64,000 nucleotides of DNA from Arthrobacter sp. cf158. Its GTDB lineage: Bacteria; Actinomycetota; Actinomycetes; Actinomycetales; Micrococcaceae. Shown piece by piece: positions 29,137-37,939 of the stretch. The translations under genes and the position numbers were made by a program. Location: contig NZ_FNNR01000008.1 of the NCBI RefSeq assembly GCF_900106835.1, positions 1 to 64,000 on the forward strand, given 5' to 3'. The number at the start of each line of letters is the position of its first letter. The first letter of the stretch is position 1. A model generated the notes under the pieces. It searched no databases. It was not told where the DNA came from and was given only the letters and a program-made list of their open reading frames with translations.

Positions 29137-30069
29137 TTGAAGAGGTCTGTTAGGAAAATGCTGATGGGGGCCGCTGCCGTTGGGGCGGTACTGGCGGTCG
29201 GCCTGGCGACCACCACCGTGGTGAATGTGGTTGCCAGTGAATCCGAGAGCCACCGGATTGAATCCTATGGCCAGCGCGTGGAGGTTAACGGCGGCAAGAT
29301 GAACGTCTTCATGAGCGGGGCAGGGGAGAACATTGTGCTCTTGCCCGGGTTTGGTACCTCTTCTCCCGTCCTTGATTTTGCGCCGTTGGTCAGGGACCTC
29401 GCCACAGATCATCGTGTAATTGTTGTTGAACCCTTCGGCTACGGCCTCAGCGACGGCACTGATCGGGAACGGACCACGGAGAACATCGTCGCGGAGGTCC
29501 ACACGGCCCTTGAGACGCTGGGTGTTGACCGGTACGTCCTGATGGGACACTCCATCGCAGGTATTTACGGCATTGAGTACGCAGCCCGCTATCCGCAGGA
29601 AGTATCAGCGTTCGTGGGCATCGACTCCAGCGTTCCCGGACAGCCCGGCATGGACGCCGGGTTCCCTACCGGGTTGCTCTCCGCCGCGAAGAATCTCGGT
29701 CTGCTCCGCATTGTCGCCGCGCTAAATGATGGCTACAGCGACGTGTACTCGGAACATGCCCGTGAGCAGATGCGGATGCTCAGCAACCGCAACTCCATCT
29801 CTCCCACTTACCTCAACGAGATGACCCACATAGCCACCAATTTCGAACGTGCCCAGGGAACGGTCTTCCCCGAGGCGCTGCCCCTTCTTCTCTTTGCTGT
29901 GTCTGAGAACGCACAGAACCCGGACTGGCTGGGACTTCATGAGAGGCAAGCAGAGAGCGTCTGGGACGGTACCGTGGTGCCCCTCCCGGGTGAGCACTAC
30001 CTCCATCACACGCACGCCACGGATATCGCTGAGGGGTTCCGGAGTTGGAAAGCCGGACGGAGCCTTTAG
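29137..30069 (+). CDS. membrane-anchored alpha/beta hydrolase
   Basis: A 310-residue alpha/beta hydrolase with an N-terminal membrane segment (about residues 8-32, MLMGAAAVGAVLAVGLATTT), so the catalytic domain is probably outside the membrane. The fold shows LLPGFGTSSPVLDF, the nucleophile elbow MGHSIAGIYG, and a likely catalytic His in PGEHYLHH. The substrate is unknown. TTG 29137 with GGAGAGG upstream was chosen; ATG 29158 is an alternative. It is followed by a strong bidirectional terminator. Confidence 0.82.
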   Translation: MKRSVRKMLMGAAAVGAVLAVGLATTTVVNVVASESESHRIESYGQRVEVNGGKMNVFMSGAGENIVLLPGFGTSSPVLDFAPLVRDLATDHRVIVVEPFGYGLSDGTDRERTTENIVAEVHTALETLGVDRYVLMGHSIAGIYGIEYAARYPQEVSAFVGIDSSVPGQPGMDAGFPTGLLSAAKNLGLLRIVAALNDGYSDVYSEHAREQMRMLSNRNSISPTYLNEMTHIATNFERAQGTVFPEALPLLLFAVSENAQNPDWLGLHERQAESVWDGTVVPLPGEHYLHHTHATDIAEGFRSWKAGRSL

Positions 30070-30090
30070 GCCAAGACCCGGCTACAACGC

Positions 30091-30127
30091 AAGTGTCCCG
30101 CCTGATGGGGGATCAGGCGGGACACTT
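30091..30127. terminator. bidirectional terminator hairpin
   Basis: A perfect 16-bp stem (AAGTGTCCCGCCTGAT and its complement) around GGGGG, between convergent genes ending at 30069 and 30243. There is no long T-run, but position and strength fit termination in both directions. Confidence 0.75.
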
Positions 30128-30242
30128 CAACTCTAATGCCGCTAGCTGGTAATTGACCGAGTGCCTTGCTTGGTGCGTGCGCCCGGCCCGTTACCACGGC
30201 GGGCCCTGCTCTCGAAGCCAGGGACCGCCGTCGTGCTTTCCG

Positions 30243-31760
30243 CTACGGGTGACCCGGGCGGCTCTCGCAGGCGATGCGGTCCCCGTCGCTGTCAAGACCT
30301 GCTATGTCGCCGTACCACGGGTAGTAGTAGTCGAACCAGTCCTGGGCCTGACGCCATGTGGCAAAGTCCGTGCAGTTCTTGGTGTTGCCAGGGTTCGCCG
30401 GCGGCTGCGGGGTGACCGGGGGAGTCACGGGCGGCTGCGGCGTGGGCGGAGGTGTTACAACGGGCGGAGGGGGAGGAGAGCACGTGTTGCCTGTGATTCC
30501 ACCTGTGCCGCCGTTGACGAAGCGGTACATGAACGCTGCCATGGCGTCACGTGCCACGGGCTGGAGCGGGTTATAAGCGCGGCAGCCATAGCCGATGTCC
30601 CAACCTGTCGAGATGCCCTGCGCGGCAAGCCAAGTGATCTGCTTGTAGAACTGGGTTCCTACAGGGACATCCTCGAACGGGGAAGTGCCCGGCTCGGAGA
30701 AGTCCGGGTTGCCGCCGAAGCGGTACAGGAACGCTGCCATGGCGTCACGGTTGACGGGCGTGAGGGGGCGGAAAGTCTTGGAACCGTTCGATTCGGTCCA
30801 GCCCGTTGAGATGCCGCTCGTTGCCAGCCAGGTGATTTCCTTGTAGAACTGGCTCGACGGCGTCACGTCAGTGAACGGCGACGTCGCAGGGGGAGTAAAG
30901 GCAGGTTTGCCGGCCAGGCGGTACAGGAACGCTGCCATGGCGTCACGGTTTACGGGGCTGAGCGGACGGTAGGTGCGCGTCCCGTTGGCTTCTACCCAAC
31001 CCGTGGAGATCCCTTGCGATGCGAGCCAGGAGATCTCTGCATTGAACTGGGTGGAACTGTTGACGTCGCTGAACGTGATCGGCTCTGTGGGAGGAGCGTC
31101 CACGGCGATTGTGGGAATGGTGACCTGCGTGGTTGCACAGGAGCCTTGGATGGCCGATGAGATGGCCGCCGATTCAGCTTGGTCGATTGCCAGCTGCCAA
31201 CGGTATTTCACCAGTACCCAGTCTGTTGCGTATTGGCAGGCTGTTCCTGCCAGCGGCGGCATCCATTCGGCCGGGTCGCGATCGCTCTTGGACTGGTTCA
31301 CGTTGTCGGTCACAGCTTCGAGGGCCACGTCCAAGGTGAGGTCGTTGGCGTAGTCGCGGCGCTGTTCGGCCGTCCAGGCGCTTGCGCCGGAACCCCACGC
31401 TTCGGCGAGTGGGACCAAGTGGTCGATGTCGACGTCGGAGGCGTTTGTCCATGTCGCGCCGTCATACCAAGAGGTCCACTTACCTGTTGCCACAGTGCAG
31501 TTACCGGGATTGAACGTCACGGGTGTCAAGGATTCGAGTTGAAGGACCTCGGAGCGTGTATCGCAACCGTCCTGATCGGAGTCCACCCAATGCTGGAAGA
31601 GGTCGCGGTTGTAGCCGGTATTTGATTCGGCCGCGACGGTCAATGATGAGAGAAGAGAAGCGACGCTGGCTTTGTCCGAAGCGATCGCGGTTTGCGGCAA
31701 AAAGACAGCCGCCGACGCGGTCAGCGATAGGATCGCCAACCACGAAAGTGCCTTGGGCAT
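30243..31760 (-). CDS. secreted HNH-nuclease-like protein with three SLH-like repeats and excalibur domain
   Basis: A 505-residue exported protein. A signal peptide (1-28) is followed by an HNH/DUF1524-like domain with DVDIDHLVPLAEAWGSGAS, NVNQSKSDRDPAEWMPP and an N-terminal DSDQDGCDTRSE. Three 67-residue SLH-like repeats follow (each with TGW, NRDAMAAFLYR and FTDV-type elements), then a Pro-rich linker and an excalibur domain (CTDFATWRQAQDWFDYY to DSDGDRIACES) that probably binds calcium. The repeats are visible in DNA with a period of about 201 bases. Likely a wall-associated nuclease; activity is inferred. ATG 31760 follows GGGAACCC. Confidence 0.85.
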   Translation of the reverse strand: MPKALSWLAILSLTASAAVFLPQTAIASDKASVASLLSSLTVAAESNTGYNRDLFQHWVDSDQDGCDTRSEVLQLESLTPVTFNPGNCTVATGKWTSWYDGATWTNASDVDIDHLVPLAEAWGSGASAWTAEQRRDYANDLTLDVALEAVTDNVNQSKSDRDPAEWMPPLAGTACQYATDWVLVKYRWQLAIDQAESAAISSAIQGSCATTQVTIPTIAVDAPPTEPITFSDVNSSTQFNAEISWLASQGISTGWVEANGTRTYRPLSPVNRDAMAAFLYRLAGKPAFTPPATSPFTDVTPSSQFYKEITWLATSGISTGWTESNGSKTFRPLTPVNRDAMAAFLYRFGGNPDFSEPGTSPFEDVPVGTQFYKQITWLAAQGISTGWDIGYGCRAYNPLQPVARDAMAAFMYRFVNGGTGGITGNTCSPPPPPVVTPPPTPQPPVTPPVTPQPPANPGNTKNCTDFATWRQAQDWFDYYYPWYGDIAGLDSDGDRIACESRPGHP

Positions 31761-31888
31761 CTGGGTTCCCCATATTCGATTAGAGCGCTCTGAGCAGCGC
31801 ATACATCATGGGATCGTACAGGCGGGATGGCTTCCGTCAGGAACCTTGTCACCTCGTGACTCCAGCGTGGCGGGCGTACTCTGGGTCC

Positions 31889-32692
31889 ATGGAGTCCGAG
31901 GTCAGGACTGTAGCTCTGCGGACCGGCATCAGTGTTCCCTGTTTTGTCCGAGGTCACCTTGAGCAAACGGTCGACGACGGCGGCACGCCGTTGGTTATGT
32001 TGCACGCCTGGGGTGAGTCCTGGCGGAGTTTTGAGCGGTTGATTGCCGCACTCCCGGATGTGGTTGTGGTGGCACCGGACCTGCGTGGACATGGTCTTGC
32101 TGAGAAACCTCCGGGCGGTTATTCGTTGGTGGAGGTAGCCGAAGACGTCGTGGCCCTGTTTGATGCCCTGGGCCTTGTTCGTGCCCACGTGCTGGGTTCG
32201 TCCAGCGGGGGGTATGTGGCGCAGCAATTGGCGGTGGCGCGGCCCGATCTTGTGGCATCGCTGATTTTGGTGGGGGCGCCGTTGAGCCTCCACGGCACGC
32301 CGGCGTTTGCCGCCGAAGTGGATTCTCTGACTGATCCGATCTCGGAGGAGTGGGTGCGCGGGTCATTGTCCTGGTACCGGCTGCTGCACACCGTTCCCGC
32401 CTCCTATATAGAGGACCGTGTACAGGACGGTCTGGCCATGCCCGCGTCTGTTTGGAAGGAATCGCTGCGAGGCTTCTACGAAGCCGTCCCGCCGACGGAA
32501 GCCGGCAGTATTTCAACGCCCACTCTGATTCTCTGGGGTGCCTACGACCACCTGGTGCCGCGGAACCATGAAGAGACCCTGGCACGGCGCATCCAGGGAT
32601 CCCGTCTCAAGATCTATGAGGAGACCGGGCACCTGGTGCTGTGGGAATGTCCGGAGCGGGTGGCGGGGGATGTGGTGGGGTTTCTTGGGTGA
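31889..32692 (+). CDS. cytoplasmic alpha/beta hydrolase
   Basis: A 267-residue alpha/beta hydrolase with no signal sequence. The oxyanion motif is LHAWGESW, the nucleophile elbow LGSSSGGYVAQQLA, the acid is in WGAYDHLVPRNH and the catalytic His in EETGHLVLWE. A complete triad suggests an active esterase, lactonase or C-C hydrolase; the substrate is not predictable. The ATG at 31889 was chosen as the start of homology; the frame is open to 31808. It is transcribed away from the SLH gene. Confidence 0.87.
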   Translation: MESEVRTVALRTGISVPCFVRGHLEQTVDDGGTPLVMLHAWGESWRSFERLIAALPDVVVVAPDLRGHGLAEKPPGGYSLVEVAEDVVALFDALGLVRAHVLGSSSGGYVAQQLAVARPDLVASLILVGAPLSLHGTPAFAAEVDSLTDPISEEWVRGSLSWYRLLHTVPASYIEDRVQDGLAMPASVWKESLRGFYEAVPPTEAGSISTPTLILWGAYDHLVPRNHEETLARRIQGSRLKIYEETGHLVLWECPERVAGDVVGFLG

Positions 32693-32765
32693 TGTACGGG
32701 GCGGCCCTCGTCGATTCCCCCCTACAGGTGCACCTGTTACGGTGCTCCTGTTCCGGAGGTAAAGC

Positions 32766-32807
32766 AGCAAGCCCCTGCACCTCTGATATTCAGTGCAGGG
32801 GCTTGCT
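32766..32807. terminator. bidirectional terminator hairpin
   Basis: A perfect 15-bp stem, AGCAAGCCCCTGCAC and its complement, around a 12-base loop, between convergent stops at 32692 and 32834. Confidence 0.75.
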
Positions 32808-32833
32808 ACATTCGGACGCGTTCTACTCGACTA

Positions 32834-33910
32834 TCAGTTGCCCTTTTCGAGTGCGTGTGCGGTCACGTAGGCGCCCAGCTGGTCCTTTGATAGAGCCGTT
32901 GCGATCTCCGAGATGGCTGTGGTGTCTGCGACGACGATCGACTGACCATCCGTCGAAGTTCCCGTCCCGAGGGTTGGCAAAGTAAACATAACGGTGTCGT
33001 TCGCTCGAAGGTCCTTCATGCCCAAAGCGAGGCTACCGATGGCTGTGGCGTCGAAACTCTTGTCGACGCTGATAAATGGAGAAACTGCGCTGACCATACT
33101 GTTGACAGTCACGGGGTTGGTTAGTGTCTCACGAGCGATTGTCTTGCTGATGATCGCCTTCATGTACGCCTGTTGGTTTCGCACGCGCTGGTAGTCGCCG
33201 TCATTGAACGACATTCGTTCCCTCACAAATGCAAGGGCCTCGTCGCCGTTCAGGGTCTGCTTGCCTGCTTCGTAATAATGGCCCTTCATGGGGCCCTTGG
33301 CCGGAGCAAACGGAATCTTCACGTCAACTTCTACGCCGCCCAAGGCATCGGTGAGGCCTTTGAATCCTTCGAAGTCGACCATGGCTACGTGGTCAATGCG
33401 CTGCTGAAAAAGCGACTCCACAGTCTGGACCATGAGCGGGACACCGCCCTGGGCAAGAGCCGAGTTGATCTTGGACTCTCCCTTGCCGGGGATGTCCACC
33501 CATAAGTCACGCATAAGGGATACGGCGTAGACGTTCTTACGGTCTGCCGGAATGTGAACCAGCATAAGGGTGTCGGCCCGCTGGTCAGTAGACACAGGGG
33601 TGTCGACATCGAGTTCAGCAGATCCACGGGTGTCACTGCCCATCACCAGGATGTTCATCGCAGCCGTGCCGTTGACAGGTTCCGCCTTCTGCGGTCGTGT
33701 CGATTCTTCAGGAAATGCAGTTTCGATCTTCGTAGTGCCCGAGTTGAAAGTCTGCGCCAGATTGAAAATGTAGGCGCCTCCTATGAGGCCAGCAACCAGC
33801 ACTGCGGCGGCGAAGCCAAGGAGTACATTCCGCGCAGTTTTCTTGCCGCTTTTCTGACGTCGGGGACGGGACTCAGCAGAGGGAGTTTGGGTGTCTGTCG
33901 GGAGCGTCAT
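32834..33910 (-). CDS. LytR-CpsA-Psr (LCP) family protein, copy 2
   Basis: A 358-residue close paralogue of the protein at 17735-18802, with the same layout: basic N-terminus, one membrane helix (about 28-50), LCP domain with MGSDTRG, DTLMLVHIPADRKNVYAVSLMRD and RIDHVAMVDFEGF. Even the ribosome-binding region (CAAGGAACACATGACGCTCC) is shared. Its place next to the polysaccharide export locus suggests it attaches that polymer to peptidoglycan. The ATG at 33910 was chosen by AAGGA and by comparison with copy 1. Confidence 0.93.
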   Translation of the reverse strand: MTLPTDTQTPSAESRPRRQKSGKKTARNVLLGFAAAVLVAGLIGGAYIFNLAQTFNSGTTKIETAFPEESTRPQKAEPVNGTAAMNILVMGSDTRGSAELDVDTPVSTDQRADTLMLVHIPADRKNVYAVSLMRDLWVDIPGKGESKINSALAQGGVPLMVQTVESLFQQRIDHVAMVDFEGFKGLTDALGGVEVDVKIPFAPAKGPMKGHYYEAGKQTLNGDEALAFVRERMSFNDGDYQRVRNQQAYMKAIISKTIARETLTNPVTVNSMVSAVSPFISVDKSFDATAIGSLALGMKDLRANDTVMFTLPTLGTGTSTDGQSIVVADTTAISEIATALSKDQLGAYVTAHALEKGN

Positions 33911-34006
33911 GTGTTCCTTGATGTTGGCATCAGCAGTGATGATTCTATCAAGGTGCAGAAGTTGCCAGCTCATTGACCGTTCAGACGCGGTCGCTGGAGG
34001 GAGTTG

Positions 34007-35749
34007 CTAGGAGACCAGGGAACGAAACTCTGTCGATTTCACGCCCCACCCATTGGTTACTTTGACAGAATAGGTCCCCTTGGCCTTGGTGGTTATGGCA
34101 CCGACGTTGACCGTGATCATTTGGAGCTTGGGGTTCATTCCTTTCTGCAGTCCGTATGCGGTGTTTAGACTGCTTGCCTTTACCAACTTCTCAAGTGGTT
34201 GCCCCTTTTGGCTGGACCACTTCAGTGTGGCTGTACTTCCTCTTAAGTTGAAACCGACAATCTCGACTCGTCCAGATTCGGGGAAAAAATACGTGTCGGT
34301 GATGATGGGGGTTGTTAGTCCCACCTCGATTTGTTTCGTCAGGGAAGTGCCAGTTCCTTGGCAGGTGAAGTACTCATCCCACATAAAGGAAATGACTTTC
34401 TTGGCTGTACCCATCTGTTGAAGCTGGCGGTCCAGCCTCGCCTTGGTTGTCTGTCCGCGAAGACTGTCAGCGCAGCCGTTTGCAGTCGTTGCTGGCGCCA
34501 TCCCTTCCAGATTGGCCCAAAGCACAGCCCCTGTTCCTGAAATCCCTGAGGCCGCTGCGGAAAAGTAGTCCTTGTTGGGGGCGAGGTACTTGTTGCCCCA
34601 TGTACCTTCGCCCACGATAGTCGCCGCGAAGGGATCAACCGCGGAGTTGGCATCGCTGCCGCTGAACGCTCCGCCTTTGCCGGTGCCCATGCCGTCCTGG
34701 ATCGCGATATTTAGCACAAGGCCTCCCGCGGTCTGGGCGATTCTGCGGATCCCCTTGCGCGCCTTTTCTGGACTGATTCCCCCGTCAACTCGAGCGTCGA
34801 TGTACGGACTCACGACCGCCTGACGTGTGGGGAGGTAGCGATGAATGGCACGATTTTGGACTCTGTATATGTCTAGGATCGAGTCGAAGGCGGGACTATC
34901 GGTCAGTGGCATCTCGGTGTGGTGGTAGAAGCCGGCCAGTCCTGGTGTGTCGTTGGTTGTCGCTTGGTAGGACAGGAACCGCTCAGTAAAGGCAGCGAGC
35001 GTCTCCTGGTAGGAGATGTCCGGAAGATATGGAAGCTCAGTTCTTTTCGCTGGAGCGGGCATGCCAGCAAAGAACTTCATGCCGAGTTTGGTGGCTGCTT
35101 TTGCCAGCGAATGAGATGGATCAATTGCGGATGAACTGCTGCCACCGACAACCACAACGTCGTACTTGCCGTTGGAGGAGACGCAGCCTTGCCCCAGTTT
35201 GGGCAGAACCAGCACTGAAAAGGATTGTCCCTTGTGTGTGACTTTGCGATCGTTCGGGCACTTGAGAGCCGAACTTCCCCAATTGCTTCCATCCAAGAAT
35301 GTGAAATAGCGATCAATGCTAAGGGAGCCAGCGGCGACCCTGGCACAATTCTTCCCGTTAATCAGGCAGTCGGGGGGAATCGAATCGAGGGTGGCAGGCT
35401 GGAGTGATATTCCGAAAGTGATGACAGTATCGCCGCCGGATGCCTTGATGTCTGCCAGTTTCCTATAGTTCGTAGCGTCTCGAGAGCTAGCGGAGATGAA
35501 GTATCCGGTGATCGGGTACGTCGGGTCGGCTACCTTTGGGCTGGGCGTGTTTGAAGCCTCGGGGCTGTGCGTTTCAGCAGTTTGAAGCTTTGCTTCGTCG
35601 TGTTGGACGGAACTCGGCCCGGCGGTAACCAGTATCGCAACGGAGAGCCCAGCGAGTGCGGCCACCAAACGTCGGAGTTTCGTGGGGAAGACTGGTTTTT
35701 GGGACCAATTGGGAGATGCTTCACACGTAGGCAGCTTGCGTAGCGGCAT
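34007..35749 (-). CDS. secreted DUF4434-type protein, copy A
   Basis: A 580-residue exported protein: N-terminal membrane/signal segment (about 28-46), then a Thr/Ser/Pro-rich stretch, a DUF4434-like TIM-barrel-type domain (YPITGYFISASSRDATNY, then GFYHHTEMPLTDSPAFD, VVSPYIDARVDGGIS, and the QDGMGTGKGGAF loop), and a C-terminal beta-rich domain. DUF4434 proteins look like glycoside hydrolases, and here the HTEMP/QDGMG elements could be catalytic; that is inference. It shares full-length similarity with the protein at 51055-52707. The two flank the polysaccharide locus. The ATG at 35749 follows AAGGAAG. Confidence 0.8.
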   Translation of the reverse strand: MPLRKLPTCEASPNWSQKPVFPTKLRRLVAALAGLSVAILVTAGPSSVQHDEAKLQTAETHSPEASNTPSPKVADPTYPITGYFISASSRDATNYRKLADIKASGGDTVITFGISLQPATLDSIPPDCLINGKNCARVAAGSLSIDRYFTFLDGSNWGSSALKCPNDRKVTHKGQSFSVLVLPKLGQGCVSSNGKYDVVVVGGSSSSAIDPSHSLAKAATKLGMKFFAGMPAPAKRTELPYLPDISYQETLAAFTERFLSYQATTNDTPGLAGFYHHTEMPLTDSPAFDSILDIYRVQNRAIHRYLPTRQAVVSPYIDARVDGGISPEKARKGIRRIAQTAGGLVLNIAIQDGMGTGKGGAFSGSDANSAVDPFAATIVGEGTWGNKYLAPNKDYFSAAASGISGTGAVLWANLEGMAPATTANGCADSLRGQTTKARLDRQLQQMGTAKKVISFMWDEYFTCQGTGTSLTKQIEVGLTTPIITDTYFFPESGRVEIVGFNLRGSTATLKWSSQKGQPLEKLVKASSLNTAYGLQKGMNPKLQMITVNVGAITTKAKGTYSVKVTNGWGVKSTEFRSLVS

Positions 35750-36000
35750 GTCTTCCTTGGTTTCGGCTGGGGGCAGGTACGACTCTAGCAAGGCGAAGGA
35801 CCGCCACGGACATGAGGACTCCAGGAGCGCTCCCCGAACTGGAAGGCCGTAAAGTAGCGGAGAAGGGCCGACTCTAATCCATACGATAAACTAATCCGGG
35901 TCGCCCTCCGATGGTGGACGTCCGTGCGCCGCCAAGTCTCAGGCGGTTGCGTTCGACAGGACACTGACAGCGTTCTGAAACATATTCAACGGGGGGAAAG

Positions 36001-36660
36001 TTGGGCACCGGAATCAAACGTGTTCGAGCCGCGCTTGTGGTTTTGATGCTGGCCATTCTTGGGTTCCTTGGAACCCAGCCTGCAATCGCTACCGAAACGG
36101 AACCCGGACCTGGGCAGGAAACCGGGCAACCAGTCGACCCGGGAACGCCTACGACGCCGCCGGTCATACCTCCAGTAGTTGTTCCTCCCATTGTTGAACC
36201 AGTTCCGACCCCGACGCCCTTGGACCCAGAGCCTACGCCTGCCCCGGTTCAGCCTTCCGAGGAGCCCGCACCTGTCGTTCCGGCTGTCACGCAGCCCCCG
36301 GTCCCGCCTGTCGTTGAACCAGTCGTTCCAGTCGCGCCGGCTCAAAACTCACCAGTTCCTGTCACTCCCACCGATGCTGAGGTCCAAGGCTACTTCGTCG
36401 AACCGGAAGCGCCGGCAGAGACCATAACGCCTTCCGCTGAGCCCACGCCCACTCCCACACCCGAGCCCACAAAGACGGTCGCTCCGCCGGTTGTCAGCGC
36501 GGACATCGCGGGCCCCCTGAAGGTAGCTTTGGCACCGGTTGCTGATAATAACCCTATTGTCCAAGGCCTTACCGTCCTCGTGTTGATCCTTCTGGGTGTT
36601 GCCTACTTCCGCGCTCTGCGATCTAAGGGAGTCCCCGGACCCCGCCTCAACGGCAAGTAG
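36001..36660 (+). CDS. proline-rich surface protein with C-terminal membrane anchor
   Basis: A 219-residue low-complexity protein. A signal peptide (1-30, ending near PAIATE) is followed by about 130 residues of Pro/Val/Thr/Glu repeats (PEPTPAP, PTPTPTPEPTK) and a C-terminal hydrophobic helix (about 187-205) with the basic tail RALRSKGVPGPRLNGK. There is no LPXTG motif, so it is probably anchored by the membrane helix and spans the wall. The start is TTG with GGGGGGAAAG upstream. It precedes the glycosyltransferase genes on the same strand and may mark the start of that operon. Confidence 0.75.
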   Translation: MGTGIKRVRAALVVLMLAILGFLGTQPAIATETEPGPGQETGQPVDPGTPTTPPVIPPVVVPPIVEPVPTPTPLDPEPTPAPVQPSEEPAPVVPAVTQPPVPPVVEPVVPVAPAQNSPVPVTPTDAEVQGYFVEPEAPAETITPSAEPTPTPTPEPTKTVAPPVVSADIAGPLKVALAPVADNNPIVQGLTVLVLILLGVAYFRALRSKGVPGPRLNGK

Positions 36661-36715
36661 GCCGATGGGTTACTCCCTCCCCGGGAAAAAGGCCGCGGAA
36701 AATCCTGCATTCGCG

Positions 36716-37939
36716 ATGCGCCTCATGCTCCTCACACACTCGTACTGGCCCGAACACAGTCCTCCACAGCGCAGGTGGATGTCCTTGGCACGGGAGTTTC
36801 GGCGGGCTGGGTGGGATGTCGATGTCGTGGCTCCGGTGGCGCATTATCCCAACGGCCGACGCAACCTGCCCCGCCGGGAGGCTGGGATTGCCTTTTCACA
36901 TCAAAACGGACCCCACGGGGAAACGATCCGCCGTGTTCCGTACTTGCGACACTTGGGCACATCGTCCTTGGCGCGTTTCGTAGATCAGCTTTTTTCGGCT
37001 GTCATGTCCGTTCCCGCAGGGCTGGGTGGCAAGAAACCAGATGCAATTCTTGCCACTGCGCCGAGTCTCCCTACGCTGGCCACTGGATACGTCCTCTCCA
37101 AATTGCGCAGGGTGCCATTAATTGTCGAGATGCGAGACGCCTGGCCGGATCTCGCGCGAGATGCACGAATGGTCCAAGGCAGCGTGAAAAGCCTAGTTGA
37201 GCGCGTTGTGGAATACGTGCAACAGCGGGCGGATCTGGTGGTGACAGTGACAGAGGGCTTTGCGGACACGCTGCGGGATCGGGGCCTGCAAAATGTGGTC
37301 ACTGTAAGCAACGGACTCGATCTCAACTCAATACCGTTTCTGGAACCGCCCGCAACGCAGCGCGACACCTTCCACGCCCTTTACCTAGGCAACCACGGCA
37401 AAAGCCAGCGCTTGGATATACTCATCCGCGCGAGCGCACTCTTAGGTGACGCCTTCCATCTGACTCTTGTCGGCCATGGCACCAGCCGCCCCCAGTTGGT
37501 GAAGTTGGCACGTGAACTGAACGCACCGGTGACGTTCTTTCCCTCCCTTCAAGGGCCAGAAGTGGTGGAAAAATACCGTGCGGCGGACACGTGCATCGTT
37601 TCCCTCCGCGACGACTGGAAGTCTTTTGAGACCACAGTGCCGTCCAAGACGTATGAAGTCCTTGCTATCGGCAGGCACGTCACAGCCATCGTGCGGGGTG
37701 AGGCTGAACGGATCATCCTCGAGGCTGGAGGGGGCGACGTCGTACCCGCGAACCCTGAGGCCGTGGCGCAATTGTGGCGTGAGCTCGCAGCAGACCGTGG
37801 TCGGTTGGCGTCCGGCGCCAGTGGACGTGAGTGGGTTCGCGACAACGCAGATTACGCTCAGCTAGCGGTCAAATACATGGAGGCAATCTCTGCTGTTGTG
37901 CGTCCGGGCTCCATCCCAGACCGGGAGCACTCGTCGTGA
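36716..37939 (+). CDS. GT4-family glycosyltransferase
   Basis: A 407-residue GT-B glycosyltransferase. The N-terminus MRLMLLTHSYWPEHSPPQRR is typical of GT4 sugar transferases, and the C-terminal nucleotide-sugar site is around VEKYRAADTCIVSLRD and TVPSKTYEVLAIGRHV. No membrane segment is seen. ATG 36716 was chosen by homology; ATG 36665, just after the Pro-rich gene, is possible. Its stop overlaps the GTG of the next glycosyltransferase by 4 bases. Probably adds one sugar to the lipid-linked polymer. Confidence 0.88.
   Translation: MRLMLLTHSYWPEHSPPQRRWMSLAREFRRAGWDVDVVAPVAHYPNGRRNLPRREAGIAFSHQNGPHGETIRRVPYLRHLGTSSLARFVDQLFSAVMSVPAGLGGKKPDAILATAPSLPTLATGYVLSKLRRVPLIVEMRDAWPDLARDARMVQGSVKSLVERVVEYVQQRADLVVTVTEGFADTLRDRGLQNVVTVSNGLDLNSIPFLEPPATQRDTFHALYLGNHGKSQRLDILIRASALLGDAFHLTLVGHGTSRPQLVKLARELNAPVTFFPSLQGPEVVEKYRAADTCIVSLRDDWKSFETTVPSKTYEVLAIGRHVTAIVRGEAERIILEAGGGDVVPANPEAVAQLWRELAADRGRLASGASGREWVRDNADYAQLAVKYMEAISAVVRPGSIPDREHSS

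Noticed and set aside
30500-31050. Repeated DNA near 30520, 30720 and 30920 as a CRISPR-like or mobile repeat
   Set aside because: The repeats have a 201-base period in frame with the SLH-like protein repeats, so they are explained by coding duplication.
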